Assembly: GCF_001522545.3 (NCBI RefSeq)
Contig: NC_031770.1
Span: 15,044,751-15,108,750 of the forward strand
Direction of reading: 5' to 3'
Length of the DNA: 64,000 nucleotides
Source: Parus major
Taxonomy: Eukaryota > Chordata > Aves > Passeriformes > Paridae
Shown: positions 13,001 to 26,359 of the stretch, piece after piece
Layout: every line of letters starts with the position of its first letter
Numbering within the stretch: position 1 is the stretch's first letter
Made by a program: the position numbers and the translations under genes
Notes under the pieces: generated by a model
What the model was told of the DNA's origin: nothing
Database searches by the model: none
What the model saw: only the letters and a program-made list of their open reading frames with translations

Positions 13001-15247
13001 ATATAACACTAAAGAATATGTAATAAGTCTTTATTTTCTGTCTTTGTAGCTATGTTGAGTTTCTCTATTGTGTGGTCAGGTTGTACCAAGAAGAAAGATC
13101 ATCTATTGTTAGCAGTAACATTACAATGCACTGTAGAAGGGAAATAGTTCTAATGTTAAAGGATCAGGCTGTGATTTTGGCTGAGATTCTGGAGATGTGA
13201 CTAGTTTTATGGAATGATACCTGGTAGGTGTATTCAGGCCTGTGGAAATACGTGACTGAGTTATGTTTTACTGGACTCACAGTCCTGAGCAATTCAGTCA
13301 CACCAGGATTCTCTATCATGATCAGGAAGGCAGTGGCTGGTACCTGTGGAGTAGAAGCTATACATAGGCTGTTGAAAGCAGTGGAGATGACTGCATGCAT
13401 GACTGAACCAAGGTGGAATCCTGCCACAGCAGCCACTCAGAGTGTGAGCCATCCATCTTCCTTAATCTCCCTGTATACACTTCCCTCTTCTGGATTCTAC
13501 CGTTCATATTTATTCAACATTTTGGGATTGCTTTATTTTCACCCATCCTATGCAGTTACTTGGAGGAACTTACTGTGCTGCTATCAAATTGAAAATAAAG
13601 CCAGGATTTTGGATCACAGCCTGCATGACCCACCAGACATTGTAATTCAGAGAAAGCTCTGTTGGATCAGATTGAAAGACGAGGCAGAATCTGAACACTA
13701 ATAAAATGTTTCCAAGATGAGCCAGTTGGATTTGGAGGCATATAACCCACAACACTGCTCACAACCTTTTCAGTCATTTCCATCTGCTGATCAGAGCCAG
13801 ACACCAGTTGCATGAGATGCTACTCAAAGTCAAAACCACTCTAGTGCCATGCTTAGGTGTGCACAGTGCTGTGCAAGTGCACACTGCACATAGAATCAGG
13901 CCCACTGCATGTCATTAAGTAATGTTTCATTTAAGTTTTATTGGCATTGTGCAATGCTCTTGATAGGTTTGACAAATTACATCTTAATTTCTGTCTCAGA
14001 TTAAAAAAGCAAGAGTGATCTCTCTAGAAATATAAACCTCTGGAATTGAATTTGCAAGAAATAGCAACACAGGGCTTTTCTCCTGTGTAAATCCTCTCCA
14101 TTTTCCAATTTAGCCCCTACGTCACCATGAATTACTAAATTTCAACATGAGATAAGCAGCAAGTCATTGTCACCATTGCACATGGAAGGAAAACCCAACT
14201 GATAAGAAGGCTCAGACCAGTAGCAGACAAGAGACTGAATGGAAAACCCTTGTCAGACTGAAAATTTCTCCTCAGAATTAATGGAATGACATCCTGAAAG
14301 CATGATAGTCTTGGCCATCTTAGGCTGGCTATTAAAGAAAATCTCTTGGAGAACAAGTCACCGGAATGGGCCTATATTCTCCACTTATCTGTGACCGCAG
14401 GTCAGAGATGTTCACAAGTGCTTCTCAAATAGGAAAAAAATGGGTTCATCCAAAAGCTCTAAACCAGAAAGTTGCAATTTTTGTTCCAGTCACTATTTAA
14501 GACAGTGAGGCCATCAAATACACCCAATGAGGGAAGCAAAGCACTGTTTATCAGTACAAAATGCTGGTCAACATGAGGAGAACAGCAAGACCTGTAAAAT
14601 GTGTAAAATGCAGGGGAGTAGAATTGGCTCACCCACACAAATGCAGCAATAAAACCAGAGAAGTCATGCATTTCTCTGAATTACAGTCAGATAGTTCAGC
14701 AGATAATCTGCAATACTGTCAGTTCATAAAAAGATGGAATTTTTGGCCAAATAATTCTCTTTGCTTCAATGAGCTCATTGTTCATGAAAACTTCTCAGTT
14801 ACTTTTTTTAAAAAAAAAAACAAACTGAAAGTGGGCACAGGAGCAAGCTATTTGAATCCTGGATAGAGTAAAATATTCAAGTGTTTTAGAAGTGTCCAGA
14901 GAGCAGAATTTTAAAGAAGCTGATTATTGCTTCAGCAAGTTACATCAAGTGAAAGTATATCACAAATGGGACAGGTCAGCCTTTTTGAAGGAAATGGATA
15001 TTGCTTTTTAAAAACGTATCAAAGACCTCTTGCAGGCAGGTGATATTTGTCTGGTGCAAGATGTCTGTCTGCAGGCACTCAGGTCTCCTACAAGAGATGC
15101 CTGGAGGTTAGAAACAATGCTGGTGGGACAAAATGCCCACTGATTTAAAAGAGCTCTTTGGGAAAGTGCCCACTGATACCTACACAAGAGTCAGGGTCTG
15201 CAGCACCAGTATATTAAGAGTACCATCTCCAAGGGCAGCAATACAGG

Positions 15248-15331
15248 TATACAAAAATAAAATAAAATAAAAAGAAATAATAAAAAAGAAATTAAAAAAA
15301 AAAAGAAAATAAAAGAAAAAGCTATTTCCAT
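15248..15331. repeat. A-rich tract, (AAAAT)n-like
   Basis: About 80 bp of A with T and G interruptions, starting ACAAAAATAAAATAAAATAA. Could be a degenerate microsatellite or an old retroposed tail; no parent gene sequence was recognised upstream. Confidence 0.85.
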
Positions 15332-16130
15332 GTTGAGTTGATCCCTCTCCAAGGCCAACTTCCAGGCACAGGTTTGCCAGACAAATTCCTGTTAGGTGAT
15401 CAGCACCATGCTAAGACCAACCCTTGCTTCTTACCAGGCAAAGGGCCTGGATGTATTTGCTGCCCCCCACTTTCTAAAAAAATTTTAAAAGTTTAAAAAA
15501 GAAAAGTGTGGGAAATGTGCTATCCATTCCTAGCCTCAGCATGGAGGAATGATACAAAGCTCTCTCTCCAAAAATGCTTTCTAGCATTGATACTTCCAAA
15601 TCTTGTTTTGAAATAGAAGCATAAGCAATCAAATATTTGTTAAAAAAAAATTCTTCTTTTCCAGTAACAGATGAGGAGCTACACAGAAGAAGAGATATTG
15701 AAATTTCACTTTCTTAGCATTTTATCTTTCATTCCTTTCAATGAAAAGGAACAAAGCAATCAAATATTCTCTGCAGTTCTTGTAAGCTCAGCATCTAACC
15801 AAGATACCAGCATGCAAACCAGGACTGACAGAAAAAAAAGCAAAACTCACTTGTCTTATTTCACTAGGGAAATAAATGATGAAGTAATACACAAAATAGA
15901 TGGTTAAAAGTAATTATACTTACATAGCACAGTGCTTAAAGACACCCATTTTTCCCCTCTAAAGAAACAGAAACTAGATTTTCAAAATACTTGTACAGCT
16001 GATATTTGGTAGTGTCACTCAAGTGAGTATGAAAGCAGGCTTTTCTCATAAATATATTATTTTTATCTTGAGAGAATTCCATGCAAATGAAGTAAATGGG
16101 CAAAGATGGGCAGGTGAATGGAGTGGGACC

Positions 16131-16246
16131 CTGAGCATCCTGGTCTAGTGGAAGGTGTCCCTGCCTGTTGTGGGGGACTTGAAACAAGATGATCTTTAAG
16201 GTCTCTTCCAACACAGACCATTTCGTGATTCTGTGATTCTGTGACT
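16131..16246 (+). repeat. CR1 LINE 3' end
   Basis: Contains the CR1 3' signature: TGGTCTAGTGGAAGGTGTCC, then GATCTTTAAGGTCTCTTCCA, then tandem GATTCTGTGATTCTGTGA. Only the 3' UTR is present, the usual severe 5' truncation of this LINE. Confidence 0.9.
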
Positions 16247-16280
16247 AGAAGGTGAGAATATGAACCATCCGCTTAAGAGC

Positions 16281-16338
16281 AGAACTCAATGATCCTTGTG
16301 GGTCCCTTCCAACTCAGAATATTCTGTGATTCTGTGAG
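16281..16338 (+). repeat. second CR1 LINE 3' end, adjacent
   Basis: About 58 bp with AACTCAATGATCCTTGTGGG, then TCCCTTCCAACTCAGAATATTCTGTGATTCTGTG. It belongs to another CR1 subgroup than the copy ending 35 bp upstream, judged by its GATCCTTGTGGGTCCC core. Followed by a purine-rich (GGA)-type tract to about 16,420. Confidence 0.85.
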
Positions 16339-19300
16339 AAAAGGAGGGAGGAGAGAAAGAAGGAGAGACAGGGATGGGGTGAAAGAGGAGAAATGAAGGA
16401 GGACACAAGGAGGGCTAAGCTAGCCAGCTAGCTTCAGTAAAGTCAAATAACCCTGAATTAAGTGCTAAGCAGTAATAGCAAGTGCATATGGGGATCTGGA
16501 TGTATTAATGTATGTTTGGAACAGAAATAGAAAGAACAAAATAGATCATATTTCAAGGAAGGAGAGAATTGGGGAATGAGAAGAGCTAGGAAGTAATATA
16601 GTATTTTTTCCCATTACTATAGGACCAAATCTAGAGGCTGTATATCAGCGAAGGAGGCAGTTAGAATATTACAGAATGGATATAAAATCTCTAAAATATA
16701 TGCAGCATTATTCAAAATATATTTTCAAGCAGAACAGTAACTGCATATCTCCTGGCTCTGGCTGTAATACCAGGGTTTAGACAAAGCATGCTGGGGAGCT
16801 AACCAAAAGGAAATGGAGAAATGCCCAGCATGTTTCAAGGACTAACAGGAATGTCATCAGCAAATAACAATAATAAAGGCCAACAGATGATGCCACAGCA
16901 AAGCTATTTACAACCGTTGTCACATCCCAGAAATGCCCAAATATGATGCAGTCTTGTGGCTTTCCAAACGTTCCAGATCCGCTCCATATAACAGCTATAA
17001 CCTCCTCTCGTGCCTTCTTCCCTCCACACTGTCCTCTCTTCAGCTTTCCCAAAATTTGATTTCATTAGGGAAATACAAACAAACAAAAAACAACTAAAAT
17101 GAGAATAAAGGTTTGGCCCAAGCAATCTCCTTATCTTTGTGCTCCACAGCTCATGTCTCACCTCAGGATTTCATCAAGAGGAGCGTTATGTCGTGCCTCC
17201 CCTCAACAGCAGTCTCCAAAGTGGAATTAATAACTCAACTTCAGGACTTATTTAGCACTTCCCTGCAGGACCAGCCCAGTTAATAAAGGTGGTGCACAGA
17301 AACATAGATACTTAGTCCTGAGCCTACAGAAGACAATATATTGCAAGTCTTATTTTCTCCCTCAACTAAGCCATACTGTGCAGCCAACTTCTCCCATGTT
17401 GATGAGTGCTTTACTTTGCATGTAGCTGCTCTGAGATTGGTGTGCAAAGTATTAATTTATCACCCTTGCAAGGGCTGCCATCAGGCCCTGCAGGTAACCT
17501 CTCAGAAAACACCCTTATAAGTACAAATTCCCCAAGAAGAAAACCTCTCTCAGCCAGAAACAACCAACACATCAGGGTCTAAGCTGTACCTTTACCTTCT
17601 CCCAGCTGTTTAGGTTGTGCAATGAGGGCTTGTATCATCTGCATACCACTGTGTCCCTCTGCCAGCCCACCTCAGAACAGCTAAGAAATTACTTATAGGG
17701 AAATGTTATGGAACTACCCAAAGACAAAGCTGGATTTGATGCTATGATGAGGTACTCAGGAAAGTAAACATCAACAGGAAAATGGTAATTCCACTGTGAA
17801 ATCAAACAGTTTTACCTTTACACCAAGGCAGTGAAATGAATATACAACCAGAGGGGGAAATGTTCATTCACAAAGAATAAAATAGTTTTTTGGAAACCAC
17901 ACACACACTTGCTCAAGCCACATAAACTGTGATTTTTAACCTAACATAACTGTGCTTGGAGAAATGATATCACCTGGTTCCCCAGTCTCGACACTTCACC
18001 AATTTCAAACCTACATCTTTTTGATTCTTGGGTAAACTGCCATTTTCCCCTCACAAACCCATGGACAAGCCCTGGGCTCTTTCCAATCTTATGTCAGGAG
18101 CAGAAGCAGCAGCAGCACTCAATAGCTTGTGCTGTCTACACGGGGCAAAGCACTCATCAGAGAGCTCCCCACGGGACAAACAGAGCTTCCTGGTACCACG
18201 TCCAATGCAAGCATCTCTAGACAACAACTTCTGCGTGGCATCTCTGAACAAGCGCCTAACACTGCCCTCCCCACTCCTCCACATGAGGGAAATGGGTATA
18301 AATGAGCTCTTGGAGAGTCTGGAAGGCACCTCCAGCCCTGGTGCCAGGCCTTGAAGAGAAAAGCAAACCAAATGCAACCAACTTGAGAAATGGCAGAGCT
18401 GGCCAACAGCTTAGCAATGAGAGGAGGAGTTATGACAAAGATCAGTGAAATGCAAGGTGCAGGGAAAACTGCAGCACTACTTACACAGCAGAGCTGTGTT
18501 CTCAGTGCCTTTGGATAAGCCACATCTCATGGCTCAAACAGCCAAAAAGTTGGCAGTGCATTTACTTAAAGCCTGGTGATTTGAGGGACTACTGCTGTGG
18601 GTATTAGTTTGGCAATCACTCTTCTGACGTGCTGAGAGCAAACAATTCCATTTCTCATGAAGGAAAAGAAGACCTGCAGGAAAGACCACCTGCAGTGCCT
18701 GTTCGGAGCAAAGTGCCACTGAATTCCATGCTTCTTCATGCTGCTGATCCAAAATAAAAATATCTGAAGGAATGTGTGGTTGCATGTTGCCTTTTGCCAT
18801 TTACACACACAGTATTACATGTAACACTGGGAGCTGCTCTTACTCGCTCAGCTTCTAGTAGAAAGGAAGAAGCCAACTACCTTGGCAATTTTAGCCCAGA
18901 CTAGCATTAACAATCAACCTTAATGAGCTCTGGGTAAATATTTCAGCACTTCAGCATTCATTAGTGAACTCCCAGTCACAGTGTGTGGAATCTGCAGGTA
19001 CCACAACAGCTACAGGCTAAGGCACACACAGACTGTGTTGGCTTCAAAGCAGCTCTCAGTATCCAACCACCACATGCTGCAAAGCCCACCTGAAGGGCAA
19101 GGTACAAGGTAGCTACATGGGACTTCCCAAAGCAGCAACCTGAGAGGAACACTCTGACTGCTCGAAGAACTCTACCATTTGAAATGACAAGTCTGTCCCA
19201 TCACCCCTGGAAGATGGAATATGGCAAGTGACAGGAATATGACAGTTACTTTCGTTCAATCTATGTGAGTTTCAAATTATGGCTGTCAACTGGATTCACT

Positions 19301-22300
19301 GCACAGCTTATGTGCAAACATAAGCTGGATGCATTGGCATAATAAGCGGCCAATCAATAACAGTGAAAGGACAGATTAATAAAAGTTGCTTCTGTCAGAG
19401 GACAAATTGAGGACATCAGAAAAGATGAAATTCTGTGAATACAATTGCTTCCTGAGAATAGTAACATTCAGCTCTTGTTCTGATTAGATGGAATTGGTTC
19501 AGATGAGCATCAAAAACTTCTGAATGCTTTTCTAAAACTGCTGAGGCTTGTCAAAAATACACTGCACCAATGCCAGAAAAAGACAACAAAGCAAAACACC
19601 AAAAACTCTCAAACCAATTCTGAAAGGATCCATGGGATTTTGCAGTCGTCCTTATCTGCCCCATTTGTGCCTTCCAAGTTTTCTTATCTGCTCAGTAAAT
19701 TTGTATCACAGAGTACCTTCAAACTCTGAATAGGTTTGGATGAGTAAGCTGTACACTGCTTTGCCTCATGCAACTCTGAGAAAAATAGCCAGTCAGTCAA
19801 GCCCTGATTCTAAATTCTTTACTGTGGACAGAGATGATGATATATAGGATGGAAAAAACCCACAACTTGATTTTTCTAAAAGCTGCCTGAGCTCGCCACA
19901 TCAGCAGCTAAAAAAAAAAAATAAAATCGTGTTCTGCCTTGTAGTGCTGAAGAAATTTGATGGATTAGTCACTCACTGAGAACTGATACAGAGTACCAAA
20001 TTACTGTATTGGACATTCCTCAGACCACAATGAATTGTATTAAAATATATAAATGTCATCATTCAGAAGGTAGCTCTCTGGCGATGTTCTTAAAGAAACA
20101 AGACTGTGACGTGCCCAGCTGCCTCAGTATTTAGGCACATGTGTGCATGTGAATAAAAATACCATCTGAGTCTTGTCTGAGACATTTCTTTATCCTATTG
20201 CCCTGGCAATCCATGTACTCCTCATGAAAGCAAATAACATGTTAGTGGTTGTCCTTCATCTGCTCAACACACAAAATGTCCCCAAGCAGAATTTGGAAAG
20301 CAAGAGAAGAAGAAATATGTTTTGCCTTTAGAGACAGAAGTTATATCCATGGAGAGCTGGACATTAATAAGGGAATACTGCCTAAACAGTCATGCTATTC
20401 CAAATGTCTATGCCCTTCAACCAGGTGTCACTGAAATGATCAACTACTTGTCACCTTATTCTTTCTGTCTTCTGTCCACATCCAACAAAATTGGTGTGCT
20501 GAGTGAGCTAAACAGCTGCTAACAGGAGCATAGGGCCTGGGGAAACAGTCAAAATTGTTTCTGACACTTCCAACCTCAGAATGTGAGAATTTTCCGGTGG
20601 CTCTCTGAATCTCCCTCCCTCACATAAAGAAAGATAATACTTCCTTCTTGGAGAGGGAAACCTCATTGAATTTATACCCAACAGCAAAAGATGGAATGCA
20701 AAACAACATATAATATGCAGCATGGGGATTCTATGCTGAAAACATTTTTACACACCTTCTGAGGTCCAAGAGAGCTTCCATGCCTGGGATTTGAAGGCAC
20801 CATAGCACTCACAAACAGAAGTGCAGAGCCAGTGCTGTAGGATGAAGGCCACAAGAAAATAGCCTAGAAACAGCCAGAAATACACTCCTGCCCCTCTCCC
20901 ATCCCTGAGCTCATGAAGCTTCCTGCACTTCCAAATGCACTTTGAAGAGCCAGACACATAATCCATAGACTAAGAACAGTTACCAAACTTGAATCGAAGA
21001 CTTAAGTATTTTTAATATTGATTACTATTCATTAAAGGATTTCAAATCACTTTAGTTAAAAAGGTAGCTTTTACCATCAGTCCCAGGTTACAGGCAGGGG
21101 GGTTAGGTAAACTGGTCCATGAATATCAGCCTGCAAATTGCAGATTTGGTCAGAGTGCATAGCCCTCAGGCCATTTAAGATCATCCTGAATGACATTTTT
21201 CTCTCCTAATTTGCCTTGTTTCTTCAGTATAATCTAGCTTCCCCCAAAACCCAAGATTACTGCTATTGCCTCCTTCATTAATTAGAAAGAACAAAGAAAG
21301 AAAAACCACAAAGCTTTTAAAATGAAAATTAGAAGCACCAAGGGGTAGAATTGCGGTCCAGTCTTTCCACCATTCCTTCCTAAGTCTTTCCATCATCCTT
21401 CTCTAAGCCTACACCATCATTTATTGCAAGATTCTGGTTAGAACAATGTTTTTCTTCTGAAAAAACAAGGTTTTCATGGAGTGAAAAATTTCAGTACTGT
21501 TTTCCTAATGAAAGTGAATTACTTTTTTCACTGAGATTTTGTGTGAAAAACAGAAAAATATTTCCTGACACCTCTAAATTATGCCATTAGATACTATAGA
21601 GGCTGTTTCTGTCTTTAACTGAAACAAAGCACAGAATTTTGTTTCTGTCCAGCAATCTCTCAGCTGAGACTCTCCTCTATATTCATTACAGCATTTTTCT
21701 GTCCTCCTCTCTGCCACAAGGTACATGTAACTGCAAGTCAGCAGCAAAGTTTTTTTTACATAAATCTCCTAAGTCAGTGATGGCACCATATGACCAGAGA
21801 TACAGCACCTATATTTGGTAGAGTTGGGTGATCCAGGCATACAGACCTGTTAGCTTTACCCTGCCAGAATTCAAGGCTGAACATTTTCTGAAGTGCAAAG
21901 GATTTTGGATGGGTATTGAGGGGATGAATAGAAAAAGGGTTGAAAGGTATCTTGGGTTTAGCAAAAGCTGGCAGATCCTGCACCGGTATTTGCTAAGGTA
22001 ATTGGTTTTCTAAACAAGAGCAGTGCATTTCATTCCTCCTGCACAGCCAAAATATTTGAGGCAGCACCATGGAGGGAATCTGTGAGACTGGAAAAGCTGA
22101 AGGTCAGTGAGGAAGCTGGGAGAAAAACAAGGGAGCAGCTAAAAGCAAAGCAATGATAACCAGCTGTCCTGAAAGGGGAACTCACCACAAGAGGTCTTCA
22201 GACCATACCTGCAAATATTGCTGGATACAAATTCTGTAGCTGCTTCCCAGACTACACTGAAACAACTGTATATTAGAGAGCTGTACAGAGTGTTGGGGAA

Positions 22301-23536
22301 ACTACCTGCACTCAGAAAGGGACTATTTCTGTGTTATTCACAATGACAGCAGCTCACCCTTCTGGGAAGAGAAGGAGGAACATAGAGCCTCAAATGAAAA
22401 ACTAGATACCTGGATAGATGTACCAGACTATGGAGAGAGTGCCCATGTTGACATACATTTAGTGATTAACAGTAATTATCAGCCAACAATGATCAGCCAA
22501 AATGAAACATAAGACATATCTGAGCTGTCAGTCTGAGTACAGGTCTGCTCTAGTGCATTCCAGCAGGATGAGTTGGGCTTGGACCACATGCATGGCTATT
22601 AGTGTGGACAGAAAAACGGAAGAGGACTGACTATGAAATAGAAATACAGGGTGAAAAGGTAGAGGAGACTTTTAATATGTCTGGAGATAAATAGCAGGGA
22701 AAAACAGTCATTAAAGCCAAGCAGTGTTATTGGCATATAAGCAAATAAATACAAATTGATGCTCAGAAAGTACACCTGGAAACAAAACTTCTGAACAGCA
22801 GAAGAACAAGGTCCAGCAGTAACCTTTTTGCAGTAATAATTGGAAGCAGGAAAGGAATCTTGGCTACTTTGAAAAGTGTTTTTTAGATCTTAACTCCTTA
22901 GAACTGAAACTGTGGGGAAGCAAATATGATAACCCAGTATGTAACATTCCTCCTACACTGGTTTTGGAGATCTTTCTTTGTCCTTTTTCAGAGCATCTCT
23001 TCTTTGTCATGAAAGACAAGAGGATGGTTAGAGTCCAGTCTTAGCAACGTTCCCTTTGGCCATTGAAACAGTTAATTGTAATCCTATCATTTCCAGTCTT
23101 GGAAGGTTCTGAAGCCCTTCAGCTCACATGACGAGGAATAGCATCCAGAGTAATTGATGCAAGGTTCTTCTCATAAGAGCCTTCCTCTTAGTACATCTCC
23201 GAGAGAAACACCATCTATCTAGCACACACCTGAAAAACACTGAACTGTAACAGACACTCTGCACATCTTTCCCTCATTTTTGGTCTTTTACAGTGTATCT
23301 AGTATTGCTGTAAATGTACTTGGACCTGCACAGAACAGCACACACAAGCAACCAAATAGCAAACCAAGCAAAAGGAAGACAGTAGAGTTCAAATGCTGTC
23401 ATTTCAGTTCATAGTGAACTAGGTAACAGTGCATTTTGAGTTTTCTTCCAGCTTGTGAAAGGGAAGAAGGAAAAGCTGGGGAAAATGCAGTCAAACATGT
23501 TAATATCATTATTACACGAGGTTAACCCTGGGCATG
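16339..23536. other. intronic DNA, no gene seen
   Basis: Starts with a purine-rich tract to about 16,420. Overlapping open frames on both strands around 18,028-18,523 reflect locally higher GC. The 19,304 hairpin lies here. Nothing else was recognised. Confidence 0.55.
19304..19327. repeat. perfect 10-bp stem hairpin with GCAA loop
   Basis: CAGCTTATGT (19304-19313), loop GCAA, then ACATAAGCTG (19318-19327). As RNA the loop would fit the GNRA tetraloop class. The function, if any, is unknown. Confidence 0.6.
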
Positions 23537-24118
23537 TGTTGTGACTTATCCCCAGCCAGCAGCCAAGCCCCATGCAGCTGCTCACTCACTCCCCCACCAG
23601 CAGGACCGGGGAGAGAGTTGGAAGGGTAAAAGCTGGAAGACTCCTGGGTTGAGACAAAGACAGTTCAATACAGAAAGCAGAAGACACACACACAGGCAAA
23701 GCAAAACAAGGAATAGTTCAGTGCTTCCCCTGGGGAGGCAGGTGTGCAGTCACCTCCAGGAGAGCAGGAGGTGTAATGCTTCACATGTAATGCTGACATG
23801 GGAAGACAAATGTGATCACTCAAAATGTCTCCCCTTCCTTCCCCCAGCTTTATATGACATGACATGATGCCATATGGCTTGGAATATCCTCGTGGTCAGT
23901 TGTGGCCACCTGTTCCAGCTGTGTCTCCTCCTGTGAACCCCAGTCTCCTTGCCAGTGTGACAGTACAAACAGGAGAAAAGGCCTTGGATCTGTGTAAGCC
24001 CTGCTCAGTAATAACAAGCATCTCTATCATCATCACTGTGTTCAGCACAAATCAAAAACACATCCCCATACCAGCCACTGTGAAGAAAATTAACTTTATC
24101 CCAGCCAAACCCAGCACA
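23537..24118 (-). repeat. solo LTR of avian endogenous retrovirus, probably ERVL-like, near full length
   Basis: 582 bp, TG...CA bounded. On the plus strand it opens TGTTGTGACTTATCCCCAGC and closes ATCCCAGCCAAACCCAGCACA. On the minus strand it carries the CTCAACCCAGGAG motif and a TATA-like TATAAAG. Flanking pentamers GCATG (23532-23536) and GCCTG (24119-24123) match at 4 of 5 bases, fitting an aged 5-bp target-site duplication. No internal retroviral sequence remains. It lies in the same orientation as ALK. Confidence 0.82.
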
Positions 24119-25659
24119 GCCTGTATTGAAAATGTCATAAAGCATCAATGGTCAATTACTGTTTTTTTATCCTGGCATAAATTGGGAGAAACTACTCTAA
24201 GATGGCACAGAGACAAATTCCAGCAAGCAAAGACTGCAGAAAATTGTCTGCACAGCCAGATACCCCCTGATTCTTAGCAGCTCAGTAGTTCTGTGGTAAG
24301 GGAACTACAAACCAGAAACTGATACTGCTGCTGTAAAGGTCAGTCTTGCCTGCACTAAGGGTCACAGCAGCAGCTGAAAACTGTTGCCTCTCAGGATCTG
24401 TTCTAGCACTTAGTGAAGGAAGGAGGTGTCCTGGACAAGTTGCTGCATAGAGGCAGATTCAGGGTATGTATTAGAAAATACCAAGCAGTGGGAGGAGATA
24501 ATACCTGTATCTACCTGAGCCACAGTTCAATGGACAGGATGGCACAAGGACAAACAGACCACAGAGGGAGAATCCAGCACTGCCACTGCTCCTGCTGTCA
24601 CCAGAAGCCCATGTGAAGCTCTCTGACAAAGCTGGTGCACAGCTCTGTAGAAAGCAGGAACCCTGGAGTGCCAGGAAAACATGGGATTTGTGCTGTGGTT
24701 TAGAAATTAGCCAGAGAAAGCGTGTGCTGTTTGCTGAGAAAAGGGAAAATACCATATTATGCTTGTGCATAAGGTTCAGTTCCCCACCACAGGACTTGTT
24801 AGGGATCTGATGAGCCCCTGGACTCTGTGAGTCCAGACAGCCACACAGTACAGGCTGAAGTCTCCTAATGTTTATTTAAGGTTTTGAAGATGGGGATACC
24901 ATTAGTTCCACATGGTTACTGCAAAGGTAAGTGCCTGAAAAGACTGTGAAGTACCCAGATGTTATGATAATAATAACTTAGAGTGACAGAAGCTTCCTTT
25001 TGAACATGTGCTTGATAATTGCTAGATAACGGAAGGATCTACCTGAGGCCCACTTCATTTCTGAGAAAAGCAAGGTGAAAAAGGGAGATCTTTGAGATAA
25101 TTGAAGCACACTAAACTACCCTAATTATCCATATTTCTGTTCAGTACTTTCCATCCTCCCACAACCAACTCCTGCTTGCTCAGGCAGTTATCATTGCAGG
25201 AAATAAACAAGATCTCAACCATACAGTCCCTACTTGTACTCCGTCAGCTGCAATGAAACACAGGCTGAGGAAGGAGGAGAAATATTGAGAAGCAGCAGAC
25301 AGTATCCATTAACCTCTTCAACAAAGAACATCAAACACTAGGTTTTATTAGGCTGAGTAGGACAGCTTAAGAATTGGTACGCCTTCCTGAAAAATTTAGT
25401 TAGATTGTGACCAACAGCCCTAATGTATTTATTCAACAACGACTAAATTAGCCAGTGCTGTGCTCTAGAAAGATTTTGGACTTGTTCATAGTTCCCTGAA
25501 AAAACCATCTTAGCACTCAACAGAAGTCAAAAAGGCAATTTCAGAAAATATTTTTTTGTACAAATGCAGGAAATGTCATGACTTTACAGTTCTGGTCCCA
25601 TTTTCCTCTCTGACATGCCTTCCTCTTCCCTCATTATCAACACAGACATGAAAGGACTA

Positions 25660-25834
25660 GAATCACAGAATGAGCTGAGTTGGAAGGGACCCACAAGAAC
25701 CACTGAGTCCAATTCCTGTCCCTGCACACAACACTCCATGAGTCACATCATGGACCTGAGAGTATTGTCCAAATGCTTCTTGAACTCTGTCAGGCTTGGT
25801 GCTGTGACACTGCCCTGGGGAACCTGTTCCAGTG
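25660..25834 (-). repeat. CR1 LINE 3' fragment
   Basis: The plus strand shows the reversed CR1 end: AATCACAGAATGAGCTGAGT, TTGGAAGGGACCCACAAGAA, then CTTGAACTCTGTCAGGCTTG and CCCTGGGGAACCTGTTCCAG. About 175 bp of 3' region. Confidence 0.9.
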
Positions 25835-26312
25835 AAACTAGGAAAGCTTCAGGCATCAATAGCCAAGAAAAATGATCAGCCAAATGGCATACCTGGAGAA
25901 CTTCAACAGGCTAGAATTCATCATCCTGGAAAAGAAATAACTTCATGGACTGAAGTGGTTGATAATAAGGGAATATGAAATTACGACTTGCAGAGAATGT
26001 ATAATTATTTTTTGTAAGTCAAAACCTAGTTTATAGTAATGTCATCCAAAAATTTTTAAACAACAATTGTTTCTCAAATGATGAATTTGTTATTAAATAG
26101 TGACACTCTGGTCCAAAAATTCTATAGAAGTACAAAGAAAAGTTCCAAAATAAATGAGAAAAAAAATGCCTTAGACAAAAAAGCTATTCAACAAGAGGTG
26201 CTGGTGGTATTTCCACCTTAAGAAGTTCCTGTGCTACAAACTACTGAAAATTGGGGCACACTAATAGCAAGGAATGCACCACTTTAAATATGCTCTGTTC
26301 TTACACTCTTTT

Positions 26313-26359
26313 TAAATATATATATATAAAATTTGTTTGTTTCTGTTTTTTTTTTTTTA
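26313..26359. repeat. (TA)n and poly-T tract
   Basis: TTTAAATATATATATATAAA followed after a short TTTG stretch by about 14 consecutive T. Confidence 0.85.

Larger units (their letters stand above)
9581..16130. other. intronic DNA, no gene seen
   Basis: Contains the 9,990 inverted repeat and an A-rich tract at 15,248. The longest plus frame (13,228-13,701, 157 codons) has no recognisable domain, no supporting splice context and a mixed composition; I treat it as chance. Confidence 0.55.

Noticed and set aside
13228..13701. 157-codon plus-strand frame
   Set aside because: No recognisable motif and irregular composition; antisense to ALK with no splice or poly(A) support. Length is within what an intron can give by chance.
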